Shown here in pieces: positions 43,216-53,700 of a stretch of DNA of 64,000 nucleotides (the stretch's first letter is position 1; the number at the start of each line of letters is the position of its first letter). The DNA lies in contig NC_089322.1 of the NCBI RefSeq assembly GCF_036669915.1, positions 16,236,219-16,300,218 of the forward strand, given 5' to 3'. Below the pieces are notes generated by a model, which did no database searches, was not told the origin of the DNA, and was given only the letters and a program-made list of their open reading frames with translations. The position numbers were made by a program, and so were the translations under genes. The stretch comes from Pocillopora verrucosa. Its lineage: Eukaryota; Cnidaria; Anthozoa; Scleractinia; Pocilloporidae.

Positions 43216-44111
43216 AGGGGCAAGAAAATGAGAGTGATCAAGATGAGATCATTAGCAGTCAATTTACTATAGTCCACTTTAATCATCATCGGCAGTCCAT
43301 TGCAGGTGATGTTGACTGAGAAACAGTTAAGTGCTTTAGGGGCATTGATGCACTGCAAGTTCAGCATGTGAGCAGCACAGTCTACTGTAATGGTTGCATT
43401 TAAGACTGTCAGTTGTTGGTGTGCCTCCTTTTGTGAGCTGCTTGAAACTCTTCTTTTTTAGTAAGATTTTTCAGTGATTTTTTACTTTCCCAAACTTCAA
43501 TTTCCCTTAATGCATCGCTTTTATTAGTTTCCGTTTAAGGAGATAAAAGCATAGCATCTACCTACCTTATTTGCTTTTGCAGGAATTGCATTTGAGATGT
43601 ATTTAGAAACCGTCTATAGACTGAGGAGTGTTTTGATTGCATCAAGTTGCAATTGTTATTTAGGTATTCCATGCATGCAGGAGTTTTCATGAACAAGTTC
43701 CTTTAAATAGTATGAAATATCAATTGATTGAATGAATTACTGATATTATAGGATACTTTTCACTATGCTCATGAACTGAGTACAGTTCTCCTTTAGGTTC
43801 AAATAGTGTTGACCATTGTTGAAGTGATATCTTACTGAATGCATTTTGAATAAATTTATTTGTTTGATTTGCAAAAGTGTGTTACTGTGCAACAAGAATG
43901 GCTGCATGAGTAATGGTAAGTTATCTCTTTTGTTGTATTAAAATCTCATCTTTGGATGAAGTAGGCTATTTAGGATTATTTTTTTGACTTTGCCAGATTG
44001 CATCAGTTGATAGCTAGGATGTGAAGTTCATGAGAACCCCTTCCACCTTACTTGGTTCAGTTTAAGAGCCAAGTTAACCAAGATGTTGTCTTGCAAATTC
44101 TCACTCTTCAG
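43216..44111 (+). other. Junction after the 3-kb element and start of spacer 6
   Basis: Homologous to 27366-27960 of unit A (ctttaatcatcatcggcagt, ttgcttttgcaggaattgca), then the POC1 intron region. The stretch of unit A that holds the 27127 exon is missing. No gene seen. Confidence 0.5.
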
Positions 44112-44292
44112 AGACAGAGCAAATTAGATGAAGTAGCAGGGAGGATTCAGGGGAGGCTGATGGTTTGGGAGGCATTCCAGCTACACAGCCTCTGCCAGGG
44201 CCCTCACCACACCCCTGGAAAGGAGAGATATTCCTCCACAGTTGAGCATAACTCTGGAGCCCATTGTTGGCCAGCTGGATGTGCTCACACAG
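44112..44292 (+). pseudogene. Orphan POC1 penultimate exon, frameshifted (spacer 6)
   Basis: Acceptor cttcag and donor cacacag/gttagt are intact. Two insertions relative to 35845-36015 break the frame: 2 nt at ggaggattcagggg and 8 nt at cctctgccagggccctc. LEPIVGQLDVLTQ is still readable at the end. Confidence 0.7.
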
Positions 44293-44963
44293 GTTAGTTG
44301 TGGAAAAAAATTTGTGAACAGGGAATTGCTTTGGAAACCAAGAGCCTTGGGGGGTGGGGACGGGGGATGCACTCCTGTTAGTGACCCCATCACGCTGCCA
44401 TTCATAGGGGAGAATACCAGGGGTTGAAGAGGGACCCGTGCTAGGGGGAAAGGAGCAAAAGGTGTGGCCCAATGAAAAGCTTACACATATCACCTATCGA
44501 TCAATATCCATTTTAAAACACCCTTCCTTTAACAAGACACAAGACTTAGAAACGGGGGACACAGCTCTCGTGTACTCAATTTTTGCTAGTTCCTTTTACC
44601 AGTCTTTGAGAACCATAGATTCATTAAGCCTGAATCAGGCGGTCTTCTTCTCTTTTTTGGGGGGGGGGAGGGAGGGGGATGGTATGGAAGCACCACAGTT
44701 GCTCTTTCTCTTTTCCCCCTCCCCCTTGAAAAAGGAATACCTGATCGCAAGATGGAGCTCATTTCTGAAACAGCAACTGGTGACCAAGTCCGTGGCCCTC
44801 GTCGGGAAAAAGGTCACGAATAGTCTAATATGAGGTTTTTATTGTACAGAGACGAGGCAAAGATTTGATGCAACAAGGAGATGTATTAGCTTATGCTGAA
44901 GCGAAAATATTTTTTAGAGTAAGGGAGATACTCTGATATTTATTGCGCCGCCTTTTGTTGCAG
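44293..44963 (+). other. Spacer 6 intronic DNA
   Basis: Contains a G-run near 44660-44670 and the ccctcccccttgaaaaagga block. It separates the two POC1 exons. No gene seen. Confidence 0.55.
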
Positions 44964-45068
44964 ACAGTTTCAGTTTTGGAACAAATGCTGACGATGACTG
45001 GGAATAAATTACGAAAATGCCTGGGTAATCAACAGAAAATAACTCTACAGATCAGACCTAATGAGTAG
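44964..45068 (+). pseudogene. Orphan POC1 last exon (spacer 6)
   Basis: A gttgcag acceptor is followed by TVSVLEQMLTMTGNKLRKCL and a stop after RPNE. Spacer 6 is one of the units with both POC1 exons and both splice sites, but its penultimate exon is frameshifted. Confidence 0.7.
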
Positions 45069-45101
45069 CGCGATGCGGCGTCAGTATAAAGAGACTTAAT
45101 C

Positions 45102-45315
45102 GAGGGTCTCAATGGGGTGATGGCTTTTACGGCTAACGGTTAAAATTTTGGCCAATTTACGGCTAACGGTTAACACCTTTCCATTGTTTCCCCCAGACAT
45201 ATTGTTTGCGGTAAACTTTTTTTACGACTAACGGTTAAAATTTGTCAATTTTTACGCCTAACGGCTAAATTTTTTGGCCGTTCTACGGCTAACGGTTATC
45301 CCCATTAAGACCCTC
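45102..45315. mobile_element. 214-bp element with TTAATC target duplication
   Basis: Inverted ends GAGGGTCTCAATGGGG and CCCCATTAAGACCCTC, flanked by TTAATC at 45096-45101 and 45316-45321. Paralogous units read agagacttaatcattag with one TTAATC (for example near 10048 and 52306). The interior has five copies of a motif close to tacggctaacggttaa. No coding capacity. Superfamily not identified. Confidence 0.85.
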
Positions 45316-45321
45316 TTAATC

Positions 45322-45685
45322 ACTAGACATTTTCAGAATTCTTTTAAGACTAATATTTGTATGGTAATATTGTAAACTATGAAAGAAATTTTCAATTGAG
45401 TGTCGAAAGTAGTCATGGATATAGTCATGGGTATTAGTTTACCTTGACTGTAGTCTGTTATTGGTTTAGAAAGCCTATGCCGCCCTCTTGACCAATCAGG
45501 TACGAGCCTTATCAAGATCGAGTGTGGAGTAGGGCCATTCGTATATTTCCAACGCGTCAGGCTCTTTGCCAGTTTTTTTCTTTGAGTTATCTTTGGCATT
45601 TTATTATATTTCCTTTATTAGAGCAGTTTCCAAATGAGTATCAAAAGTGATGCTGGATTGCTTTGGTTTTGCTTCACTTCGTTGT
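45322..45685 (+). other. Spacer 6 between last POC1 exon and promoter module
   Basis: Conserved unit DNA (ttttaagactaatatttgta, gaccaatcaggtacgagcct). No gene seen. Confidence 0.5.
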
Positions 45686-45945
45686 GTGATTGGTCCAGAA
45701 AACTCGTGTCACAATCTCAACCAATCAAATGTAAAACTAAAACCAAACACGACTTGGTCACTCGCGTTTTCCCGCGCTTTAAGGAGGTTGCCTGTTTCTA
45801 CTCTGTGTTCTCATTGGCTAATAATCATGGTAACCTTTTTTCTGATTGGCAGTTGTCATCACAACTGGATTTGGTTTTTCGATGCTCAATTGAAAAGTGC
45901 TCGACGATTGGCAGTTGTGATCAATTTGGATTTGGTGATCCAGTT
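45686..45945 (+). promoter_or_regulatory. CCAAT/E2F-like promoter module (spacer 6)
   Basis: tgattggtcc, caaccaatcaaatg, cattggctaat, tgattggcag, cgattggcag and ttttcccgcgc at 45767-45777. A local duplication of gtgatcaatttggatttgg lies at its right edge. Confidence 0.4.
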
Positions 45946-47040
45946 GTGATCAATTTAGATTTGGACACTCGATTGAAATTCGCTTTTTGAGAATACAGTG
46001 TTGTATATCTGTGTGCATGTACATATCATATAAAGTTACTAAGGCAATACCAGAACTACAAGTAGATTAATAAACTATTTATACCTACCTTTGCTGTATG
46101 TTTGGAATGAGAACTTGGTTTACATTTAGTCGGAGGTTGAAGTAGCTCTTGTGAGCTGATTTTATTTTCTGGTGTTCTCTGTATTCAATGTTTTTATATG
46201 TTTTAAAATTGTTTTTGGTTTAAATACGTAGTCAGTAACTATAGATCCACGGCCAAGTAATGGCTTCTCATGGTTGTCAAAAAGATTTTGTGTAACAGCC
46301 GTCAATTCAGTGTCAATTCCACGTTTTATTCGATCCGAACAAATACGCTCAGCACACTGTTTGAATACAATACTGTATGACAAATCCTTTCAAAGAAGCA
46401 AGTGTCCTTTTCCGTAACCTTGAAAGGTGCTACAATATCCGTAATGATTTCGTAATGTTCTATTTCTTCGATGTGAGTCTAGTTAAACGATCCTCATCCG
46501 AAAAATAAAGGCGAGAATAACAAGCGATGAAAACATACGTGCGCCGAGGTTTAACGTAGTGTCGAATGGCAAAACCTCGGCAGAGACTGGCCCGAGTCCT
46601 CAGGGAAGATACCGCTGACATTTAGAGTAACTGGACTGTGATACAAAGAAGGCCGCACTAAAAAGTTTTATTTCCACCATTGTCATGCTTCTATGCCTGT
46701 TACCGGCTTATTGTAACAAACCTGCCTTCTATGTAGAAAGGGCTTATCTAGATTGTTATGTATTATCTTTTTCAAACTTTTAAATGCCGATTAACAACAG
46801 CATTAGGCGTCAAAATCTCCTATTTGATGCATACACTGTATTCAAACAGCCTTGGACCGAAGGTGAGACCACATCAGCTTCACCCTCTGTTTGGCTGTCA
46901 CCGAGCGCTTGAAAAGAGAAGAACTTAGCTAAGAAGCTGATTCCTCCATCTACTTTCAACCGAGTCTCTTTTTTTCCCCTCATCATCCCACCCTCCCTTC
47001 CCCCGTTCTTTTCGCATGTGTTGAACCGGAAGACTGATGT
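45946..47040 (+). other. Spacer 6 with FHA-RING 5' scrap
   Basis: Carries the roughly 340-bp segment also in spacers 2 and 8 (about 46270-46625) and the atgccgattaacaacagcat scrap near 46784. At about 46840 it jumps to TRIM 5' flank DNA (tattcaaacagcc ... tgttgaaccggaag), so the rest of the FHA-RING remnant is lost. Confidence 0.5.
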
Positions 47041-47756
47041 TTGAAAGTTGCACAAGTTTCTTGGAATCTCAACTCACTATACGGCGATAAATATAGCCAT
47101 GATAAAATGAGGTGGATGGTATAATTTCAAACGTTTGCAGCGTGTTCTTTTCGTGATACAATGGCTAGAGCGACACATTCGGTCACGCTATCAGGGAATC
47201 GATATAGTTACGCAGTGATGGAGAAAGTAGACAGTAGGTGAATAAAATTGAAATGCAAAACTGTCAATCTCTGTGCAAAGATCACATGATTCTCAAGGGA
47301 TCTAATTCGCTTCTTTAAATATAATTCAGTTTCTCGGAATCTCAGACAAAAGAAGGTGTGTTTCTCTCAGCAATTCGTAATGGAGTCGCTTCCAAAAAAC
47401 CTCTCTAATAATTTTCGTGTGGAATCAAAAAAAGTTTCTCGGAATCCCAAACTCACTAAACGGCGGTAAATGTAGCGATGATAAAATGAGCTAGATGGTA
47501 CATGAACAAACGTTCCCAGCGTGGTGTATCTCGTGATACAGTTGCTACAGCGACACATTCGGTCGCGCTATGAAATCGATTTTACTGCGCAGTGATAGAG
47601 AAAGTAAACAATAGGTGAATAAAATTGTAATTCAAAACTGTCAATCACGCGATCCCTACAGAGATCTGCTTCGCTGCTTTAAATAGAATGCTAATCCAAG
47701 TTCAGTTTCTCGGAATCTCAAACAAAATAGGGCTGTGTTTCACTCAGCAATTCGTG
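47041..47756 (+). other. Duplicated 5' leader of TRIM copy 5
   Basis: The leader occurs twice. The first pass (47060-47404) ends with the start codon region of a TRIM gene; the second (47405-47756) leads to the real copy 5. The TATA-like TTTAAATAG is at 47678-47686 and the acceptor ctcag before the ATG is intact. Confidence 0.55.
47381..47470 (+). pseudogene. TRIM start-codon stub fused to leader DNA
   Basis: tgtttctctcag/caattcgta is followed by ATG and MESLPKNL, matching the first eight codons of the TRIM genes. The frame then runs into leader sequence (attttcgtgtggaatc) and stops after 29 codons. It is a footprint of an unequal crossover or deletion that removed almost a whole TRIM copy. 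Confidence 0.75.
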
Positions 47757-49964
47757 ATGGAGTCACTTCTAAAAGACCTCAAGAAACATGTAACATGCTC
47801 GATTTGTTTGGATACTTACACCAAACCGAAGACCATTGCTTGCCTTCATACGTTCTGCTGTGAATGCCTGGAGAGACATGCACTAACGAGCCAAAAACAA
47901 GGGTTTTATCGATGCCCCGAGTGTCAGGCACAAATTGGCATCCCTGAAGGAAAGCGTTTTGATAAACTTCCGAGCAGTTTTCTGCACAACAGTTTGTTGA
48001 GTCTTCTCGCCGTTCGACGCAGCGGCGAGGGAAATGAAATCAGCTGTAGCACATGCCAGAAGAAGAGCGCTGAGATCAATTACTGCTTTGATTGCGAGAA
48101 GTTTATGTGCCCAGAGTGTGTGAAAGCACACGAAGTATTTCGAGAAACTTTGTTTCAAGGACACAAAGTCACACCAGTGCGACAGTTTCAAGCTACAGAC
48201 TACGAGGCGTTGTTGAAACGGCAGTCATTTTGCACCGTTAAGTATCACGAGAAAGAAGTAACAAAGTTTTTCTGTGTGGGCTGTCAAAGCTGCGTGTGTC
48301 AGGTTTGCATCGCCACTGATCACAAGAGCCACGATGTTGTTCCGCTTGAAAAGGCAGCGGACGATGAAAAAGCAAACATCATTGCCAGAGCAAAGCTGGT
48401 CAAAGAGAGGAAGGAGGTCTGCCGAGGTGTTATTCGTGAATTTGAAAACACGGAAAATGAGTTGGAAACGAACATTACCACAGCTAAACGCCAAGTTTCC
48501 CAAGCAACCGAACAGATGATGGGAAAGCTTCGCCAACTAGAACGTGAAGCCATTACTGCCCTAGAGAAGACTCGCGTGTCAAGGATTGAGAAATTACATT
48601 CTGGAAAAGCATCGGTTGTCTCTTTGGAAAAGCAACTTGACCAAGCATTTGAGTTCAGTAACAACCTGGTTGAGAGAAGCTCAAGTTCAGACATAATGCA
48701 AAACAAGAAAAATGTAGAAGAACGAATCAAAGACCTCATCGAGACCACAATGCCTGCACTTCCGGTTAGCTCGTGTGTGGAGTTTGTGTCGACATGTGAA
48801 CCAGAGAGTTTGAATCTGGGATTTACGAAGTTCAGCAAGACAGATGTGCAAGGATCGACCGTGGAAGGACTGGATCAGAATTTCCAAGCTGGTGTAGAGG
48901 CAGAGCTACTAATTTGTCCCAAATCAAGCGAAGGAGAAATCAGAAACACTCAGCACACAGATCGTGTTGAAATACACGTAAACCCTGCGGATCAGGTGAG
49001 GAGCTTGGTGACGAGTGAAAAAGAAGATGGAAATTTCCAAGCAAAATTTGTAGCGAAAGTACCTGGTCCTTATAAAATAGAATTAAAGATAAATGGACAG
49101 AAACTTGCCCGGAGTCCATTTTCTTTTCTGGTCAAAGCACGAGAGTTAAATGTTATAGGCAAGTTGGACGTTCAGGGAGAAATGCTGCAATGTCCTGCCG
49201 GCATTGCAGTGAACAGTAAAGGTGTTATTGCAGTGGCTGATCTGAATCGTCATTGTATCCTGGTATTTGATGAGACAGGAAAGTTTGTGCGAAAAATTGG
49301 TTCTTATGGAGATGAGAATGGACAATTAAAGAATCCAGCTGAGGTCACGTTCCTCAACGATGACGAGATTCTTGTGGCAGATGAATATAATCACCGAATA
49401 CAGCAGTTTAATGTACAGACAGGAAACTTTGCGAAAAGCTTTGGAAAAAAGGGAAGTGGAGATGGAGAGTTTGAGAATCCTGTAAGTGTTTGTATTACAA
49501 GTGATGGACGTTTTATCGTTGTAGCGGATTTTAATAACAGCAGAATTCAGGTGTTTACAATGGATGGTGAACCTGTGTTTAAGTTTGGAGACAGCGGTCC
49601 AGAAAGGCTGGATCATCCCATCGACTGCGTTTGTTACGAGGAAAAGTTCTTTGTAGCTGACATGAATAATAACTGTGTGAAAGTGTTTGATGAGAGAGGA
49701 CAGTTTTTGTACAAGTTTGGAGAAATAGGAAATGGTGATGGACAGTTGAATCAGCCGCATGGCTTATGTGTTGACAAACATAATAACGTTTTCTTATGTG
49801 ATTGGGGAAATAATCGAGTTCAACAGTTTACATTGGAAGGAGCTTTCACTGGAAAGACAAGTTCAAATATTCAGTTTGGACGGCCGTGGAGTGTCACCCC
49901 AATGCTAGATGATCGGATTGTGGTCACAGACTTCAGAAAGAAAGAAGTTTACATTCTGAAATGA
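47757..49964 (+). CDS. TRIM-NHL E3 ubiquitin ligase, copy 5
   Basis: Intact 735-residue copy, single coding exon, same domain order as its sisters. B-box 2 has a sharply divergent patch (48231-48303): FCTVKYHEKEVTKFFCVGCQ where others have FCSENYHKKDVIRFFCVDCQ, with all zinc ligands kept. B-box 1 also reads CPECVKAHEVFRETLFQGHK. NHL loop residues are LNR, EYN, FNN, MNN, WGN and FRK. The patch against an otherwise nearly identical background suggests gene conversion from another paralog or selection. Start at MESLLKDL, preceded by an acceptor-like cactcag. Function as for copy 2: RING ligase with unknown substrate. Confidence 0.95.
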   Translation: MESLLKDLKKHVTCSICLDTYTKPKTIACLHTFCCECLERHALTSQKQGFYRCPECQAQIGIPEGKRFDKLPSSFLHNSLLSLLAVRRSGEGNEISCSTCQKKSAEINYCFDCEKFMCPECVKAHEVFRETLFQGHKVTPVRQFQATDYEALLKRQSFCTVKYHEKEVTKFFCVGCQSCVCQVCIATDHKSHDVVPLEKAADDEKANIIARAKLVKERKEVCRGVIREFENTENELETNITTAKRQVSQATEQMMGKLRQLEREAITALEKTRVSRIEKLHSGKASVVSLEKQLDQAFEFSNNLVERSSSSDIMQNKKNVEERIKDLIETTMPALPVSSCVEFVSTCEPESLNLGFTKFSKTDVQGSTVEGLDQNFQAGVEAELLICPKSSEGEIRNTQHTDRVEIHVNPADQVRSLVTSEKEDGNFQAKFVAKVPGPYKIELKINGQKLARSPFSFLVKARELNVIGKLDVQGEMLQCPAGIAVNSKGVIAVADLNRHCILVFDETGKFVRKIGSYGDENGQLKNPAEVTFLNDDEILVADEYNHRIQQFNVQTGNFAKSFGKKGSGDGEFENPVSVCITSDGRFIVVADFNNSRIQVFTMDGEPVFKFGDSGPERLDHPIDCVCYEEKFFVADMNNNCVKVFDERGQFLYKFGEIGNGDGQLNQPHGLCVDKHNNVFLCDWGNNRVQQFTLEGAFTGKTSSNIQFGRPWSVTPMLDDRIVVTDFRKKEVYILK

Positions 49965-51422
49965 ATGCCCATTTTTGAAAGTAACTATCAATTCTTCGTA
50001 AGCAAACCTTTTGCGAATATCTGTAAGTTTTATTGTTTTATTAATTTACGGAAAACTGTGACATGTCACGTGTCACAAGAGAACTTGAAAGAAAATGGCT
50101 AGAATCAGCAACTTGCCTTCTAATTTTTCAAGGACAGTTTCAAAGAATTGTTGATTCATCACTTCAGAAATGTGATTGTGTGAGCTTTTATTAAATTATA
50201 GTAATAGGACTGAGTGGAGTCCAATTCGGTCTATAATCATACGAGTGATTGACAAAATCGGACGACTACGAACGGGGAGTCCCATTTGTCAATCACCAGT
50301 TTAAAAAAGAAACTAGACATCGGTTATACGTTTTCACGAAAAGACAACGGTTCAGTCGCCGAAATGCGCGACAACAGCGCTTGCATATGACACGCATTGT
50401 CCATTTACACAGGCATGACATGTCAACTGTTCTATTCAATTGTCCAGTTACAAGGATGACATCTGCACTGTCCAATTGGTGCTCAAATCGAGCTGGTGAT
50501 AACCAATCACATGCCGGAATTTTGTTATAGTTTTGACAGACCACAAAATCGATTTCAAACGAGATTAAGCTTTGTAACCGCTCAAAGATTTAGGAGTATT
50601 ATTGAGGCAAAAAAAAAACACATTTCTGCAAAATAAATGTACAGTGGCATTGATTAATGTAAATTGTTGATGATACATTTTACTTATCAACTTTGCATTT
50701 TTCCAGCATCTAGTAGACTTTTCCGTGAGCATATTTTGATAGAGTTTTGGTTAAGTTAAATAATAGTAATTCTCTCATCAAATGAAGCATACCTTTGTAT
50801 CAAATTTTTAAATTAACACATTGACAGCAGCTTGCATGATTAAGCTGTAAACAATTCAACAATTTCGTAGTGCTTCGTTACTTTTGGAGGAATAACATTT
50901 AAATTGTTATTAGAAACCGTCTAAAGACTGAGGAGTGTTTTGAATGCATCAAGTTTGCATTTCTATTTAGGTATTTTATGCATGCAGGAGTTTTCATGAA
51001 TAAGTTCCTTTAAGTATTATGAAAGTGTCGATTGATTGAATGAATTACAGATATTACAGGATATTTTCCACTGTATTCATGAACTGTTCTAAAGTGCTTA
51101 TCCTTTAAGTTTCTATAGCATTGACCATCGATAAAACAAATATCTTATTGACAGCACTGTGAATAAATTTACTTGTTTGATTTTCAAACGTGTGTTACTG
51201 TGCAACAAGAATGGCTGCATGAGTAATAGATTAATTATCTTTTTGCTGTCCTAAAAACTCTTCTTTGGATGAAGAAGGGTATTTAGGATTATTTTTGACT
51301 CGGGCAGATTGCATCAGTTGAAAGCTAAGATGTAAAGTTCACAAGAACCCCTTCTGCCTTACTTGGTTCAGTTTAAGAGCCAAGTTAACCAAGATGTTGT
51401 ATTGCACATTTTGATTGTTCAG
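49965..51422 (+). repeat. Spacer 7, TRIM 3' flank
   Basis: Nearly identical to 13713-15170 and 58745-60179, so these units duplicated or were homogenised recently. No exon recognised. Confidence 0.75.
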
Positions 51423-51593
51423 AGACAGAGAAAATCAGATGAAGTAACAGGGAGGACTGGAGAGGCTGATGGTTTGGGAGGCATTCCAGCTACACAGCCT
51501 CCCCTCACCACACCCCTAGAAAGAAGACATATTCCTCTACAACTGAGCATGACACTGGAGTAAATTGTGGGCCAGCTGGGTGTGCTTATACAG
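51423..51593 (+). pseudogene. Orphan POC1 penultimate exon, broken (spacer 7)
   Basis: RQRKSDEVTGRTGEADGLGG, then TLE followed by TAA and a dead donor (acag/tctt). Same defects as the copies at 1345, 15171 and 60180. Confidence 0.72.
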
Positions 51594-52183
51594 TCTTTTG
51601 TTGTGGAAACATTTATGAACAAGGAATTATTTTAGAAACCAAGAGCCCTGGGGTTGGGGACGGGGGATACACTCCTGTTAATGACCCCATCACGCTGTTA
51701 TTCATCGGGGAGAATTCTAGGGGTTGAAGGGGACCCATGTTAGGGAGAAAGGAGCGAAAGGGTGTGGCCTGATGAAAAGTTTACACCTATCAGCTATTAA
51801 TCAATATCCATTTTAAAACACCCTTCCTCTAGCCTGGATCAGGTGCCGGGGGTGGGGGGGGGGGGGAGGGAGAGAAAAGATGGTGGGGAAGCACTATAGT
51901 TGCTCTTTCTCTCTTTTTCCCCCCCCCCCTAGGAAAAGGAATACCTGGTCGCGAGATGAGGTTCATTTCTGAAACAGCAATTAGCTATCAAGTCCATGGC
52001 TCCTGTCAGGAAAAAGGTCATGAACAGTCTTATATGAGTTTTTCGTTGTACAGAGACGAGTCAAAGATTTCGTGCAACGTGGAGATTTATTGGCTTACGC
52101 CTAAAGTCAATGATGTTTGAGTTTTTTACGATATTTTTTGGTGTAGGGGAGAGATTGTCATATTCATTGAGCCACTTTTTTGT
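51594..52183 (+). other. Spacer 7 intronic DNA
   Basis: Poly-G and poly-C tracts (near 51854-51868 and 51920-51930). No gene seen. Confidence 0.5.
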
Positions 52184-52276
52184 TTGGAACAAAGTCTGAC
52201 TAGGACTGAGAATAAACTACGAGAGTGCCTGGATAACCAACAGAAAATAACTCTACAGATCAGACCTAACGAGTAG
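52184..52276 (+). pseudogene. Orphan POC1 last exon, acceptor deleted (spacer 7)
   Basis: [11 protein letters not shown] frame ending after RPNE; acceptor missing as in spacers 2 and 8. Confidence 0.66.
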
Positions 52277-53700
52277 TGCAATACAGCATCAGTATCTAGA
52301 GACTTAATCATTAGTCATGTTCAGAATTATTTTAAGACTAATTTTTGTATGGTAATATTGTAAACTATAAAAGAAATTTTCAATTGAATGTCGAAAGTAG
52401 TCATGGATATAGTCACGGGTATTAGTTTACCTTGACTGACGAAAAATTAAAAGCAAAAATAACAAGCGATGAAAACACACGTGCGCTGAGATTTAACGTA
52501 GTGTCGAATGGCAAAACTTCGGTAAAGACTGGGCCTAGTGCTTAGGGAACCTACCATTTACATTTAGAGTAACTGAACTGTGATCCAAAGAAGGCTGCAT
52601 AAAAAAGTTTTATTTACACCATTGTCATGCTTCCATGCCTGTTACCGGATTAATGTAACAAACCTGCCCTCTATGTAGAAAGGGCTTATCTAGAAATGTT
52701 ACATATTATCTTTTTCAAACTTTCAAATGCCGAACAACAACAGCATTAGGGGCAAAATGTCTTGTTTGGTGCATACACTGTCCGAACTGACTGGTTTCCG
52801 AAACGCAGAATGATTCCGAATGAATTGGGTTCCCTTGGAAGGAACAAGCGATCGGAGCCTGTATCACCGAGTGAAGTACTATGGTATGGGTACATGAGAG
52901 AGAGGTAGGGATGGTGAAGATGGAGATAAGGCCACTTGACTTAGAAAAAGGGGTGCAGGGTATTATACAGAGAGGTAAATACTCTGGGAAAATTTTTTAA
53001 GGGGGCGGTGTGGGTTTAGATCAAAGAAATATGCACAAATAAACAACAACAACATCAACACCTGATGCCTCTTTCGCCTACTTAGCAGATGACATTTTGT
53101 CTGTAACTCTTAAGCAGGATCAAGATCAAAGCCCAGTCTTGCATAACTGATTTTGCATGAAGACTATTATCTCGCTAACAAGGGTCAAAAAGAAATTTTC
53201 GCCGTAGGAGTAGGGCCATCTTCATAGATTAAGTTCAGGGACCTGTTTCTTGAAAGTACCGGTAACCAGGAGCCCATCAGTAATGGCTCCCGCGGTAACT
53301 TAGCGGGCCCAAAACGATATTTTAAAGTTATTATTTAAAGAATAGAGAAGCAGGTTCAGATACTCTAACCAGTCCATTTTCTATCTTTTGCTGATTTTTC
53401 AAACTTTTGAGAAGCCCATCAAAATTGCTTAACAGGTCTCTTAAGTTACCAGGACATTTGAGAAAAAGTCCCCCACTCCTTACACTTCTTAAACTTGTCA
53501 ATAAGACAAACAACCCATTTTGTAATACTTGCTCCTACAATCAAGTTAGTACCAGACTGCGACAAAAAAGACCAAGTGTCAAGACTTTATCTGAACTCCC
53601 TACTGAATGCTGATAGACCTGTCAATCTTGTAATATTTCTTTAATTGTTAGTTCACCCAGAAGTGGTGAAAGTTGGGCTGGCGATGTTTTTAATTCCTCA
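52277..53700 (+). pseudogene. Spacer 7 with FHA-RING scraps
   Basis: At about 52438 the unit jumps over the promoter module straight to gaaaaattaaaagc DNA. Then come atgccgaacaacaacagcat near 52728, the exon-1 end scrap near 52810-52884, intron-1-like DNA, and the exon scrap cacccagaagtggtgaaagt at about 53653, with TGA in the frame used by 27127. Confidence 0.5.

Noticed and set aside
48320-48838. 172-codon open frame on the minus strand, with similar minus-strand frames opposite the other TRIM copies
   Set aside because: Antisense shadow of the coiled-coil and filamin coding sequence; it recurs only because the sense gene is conserved.
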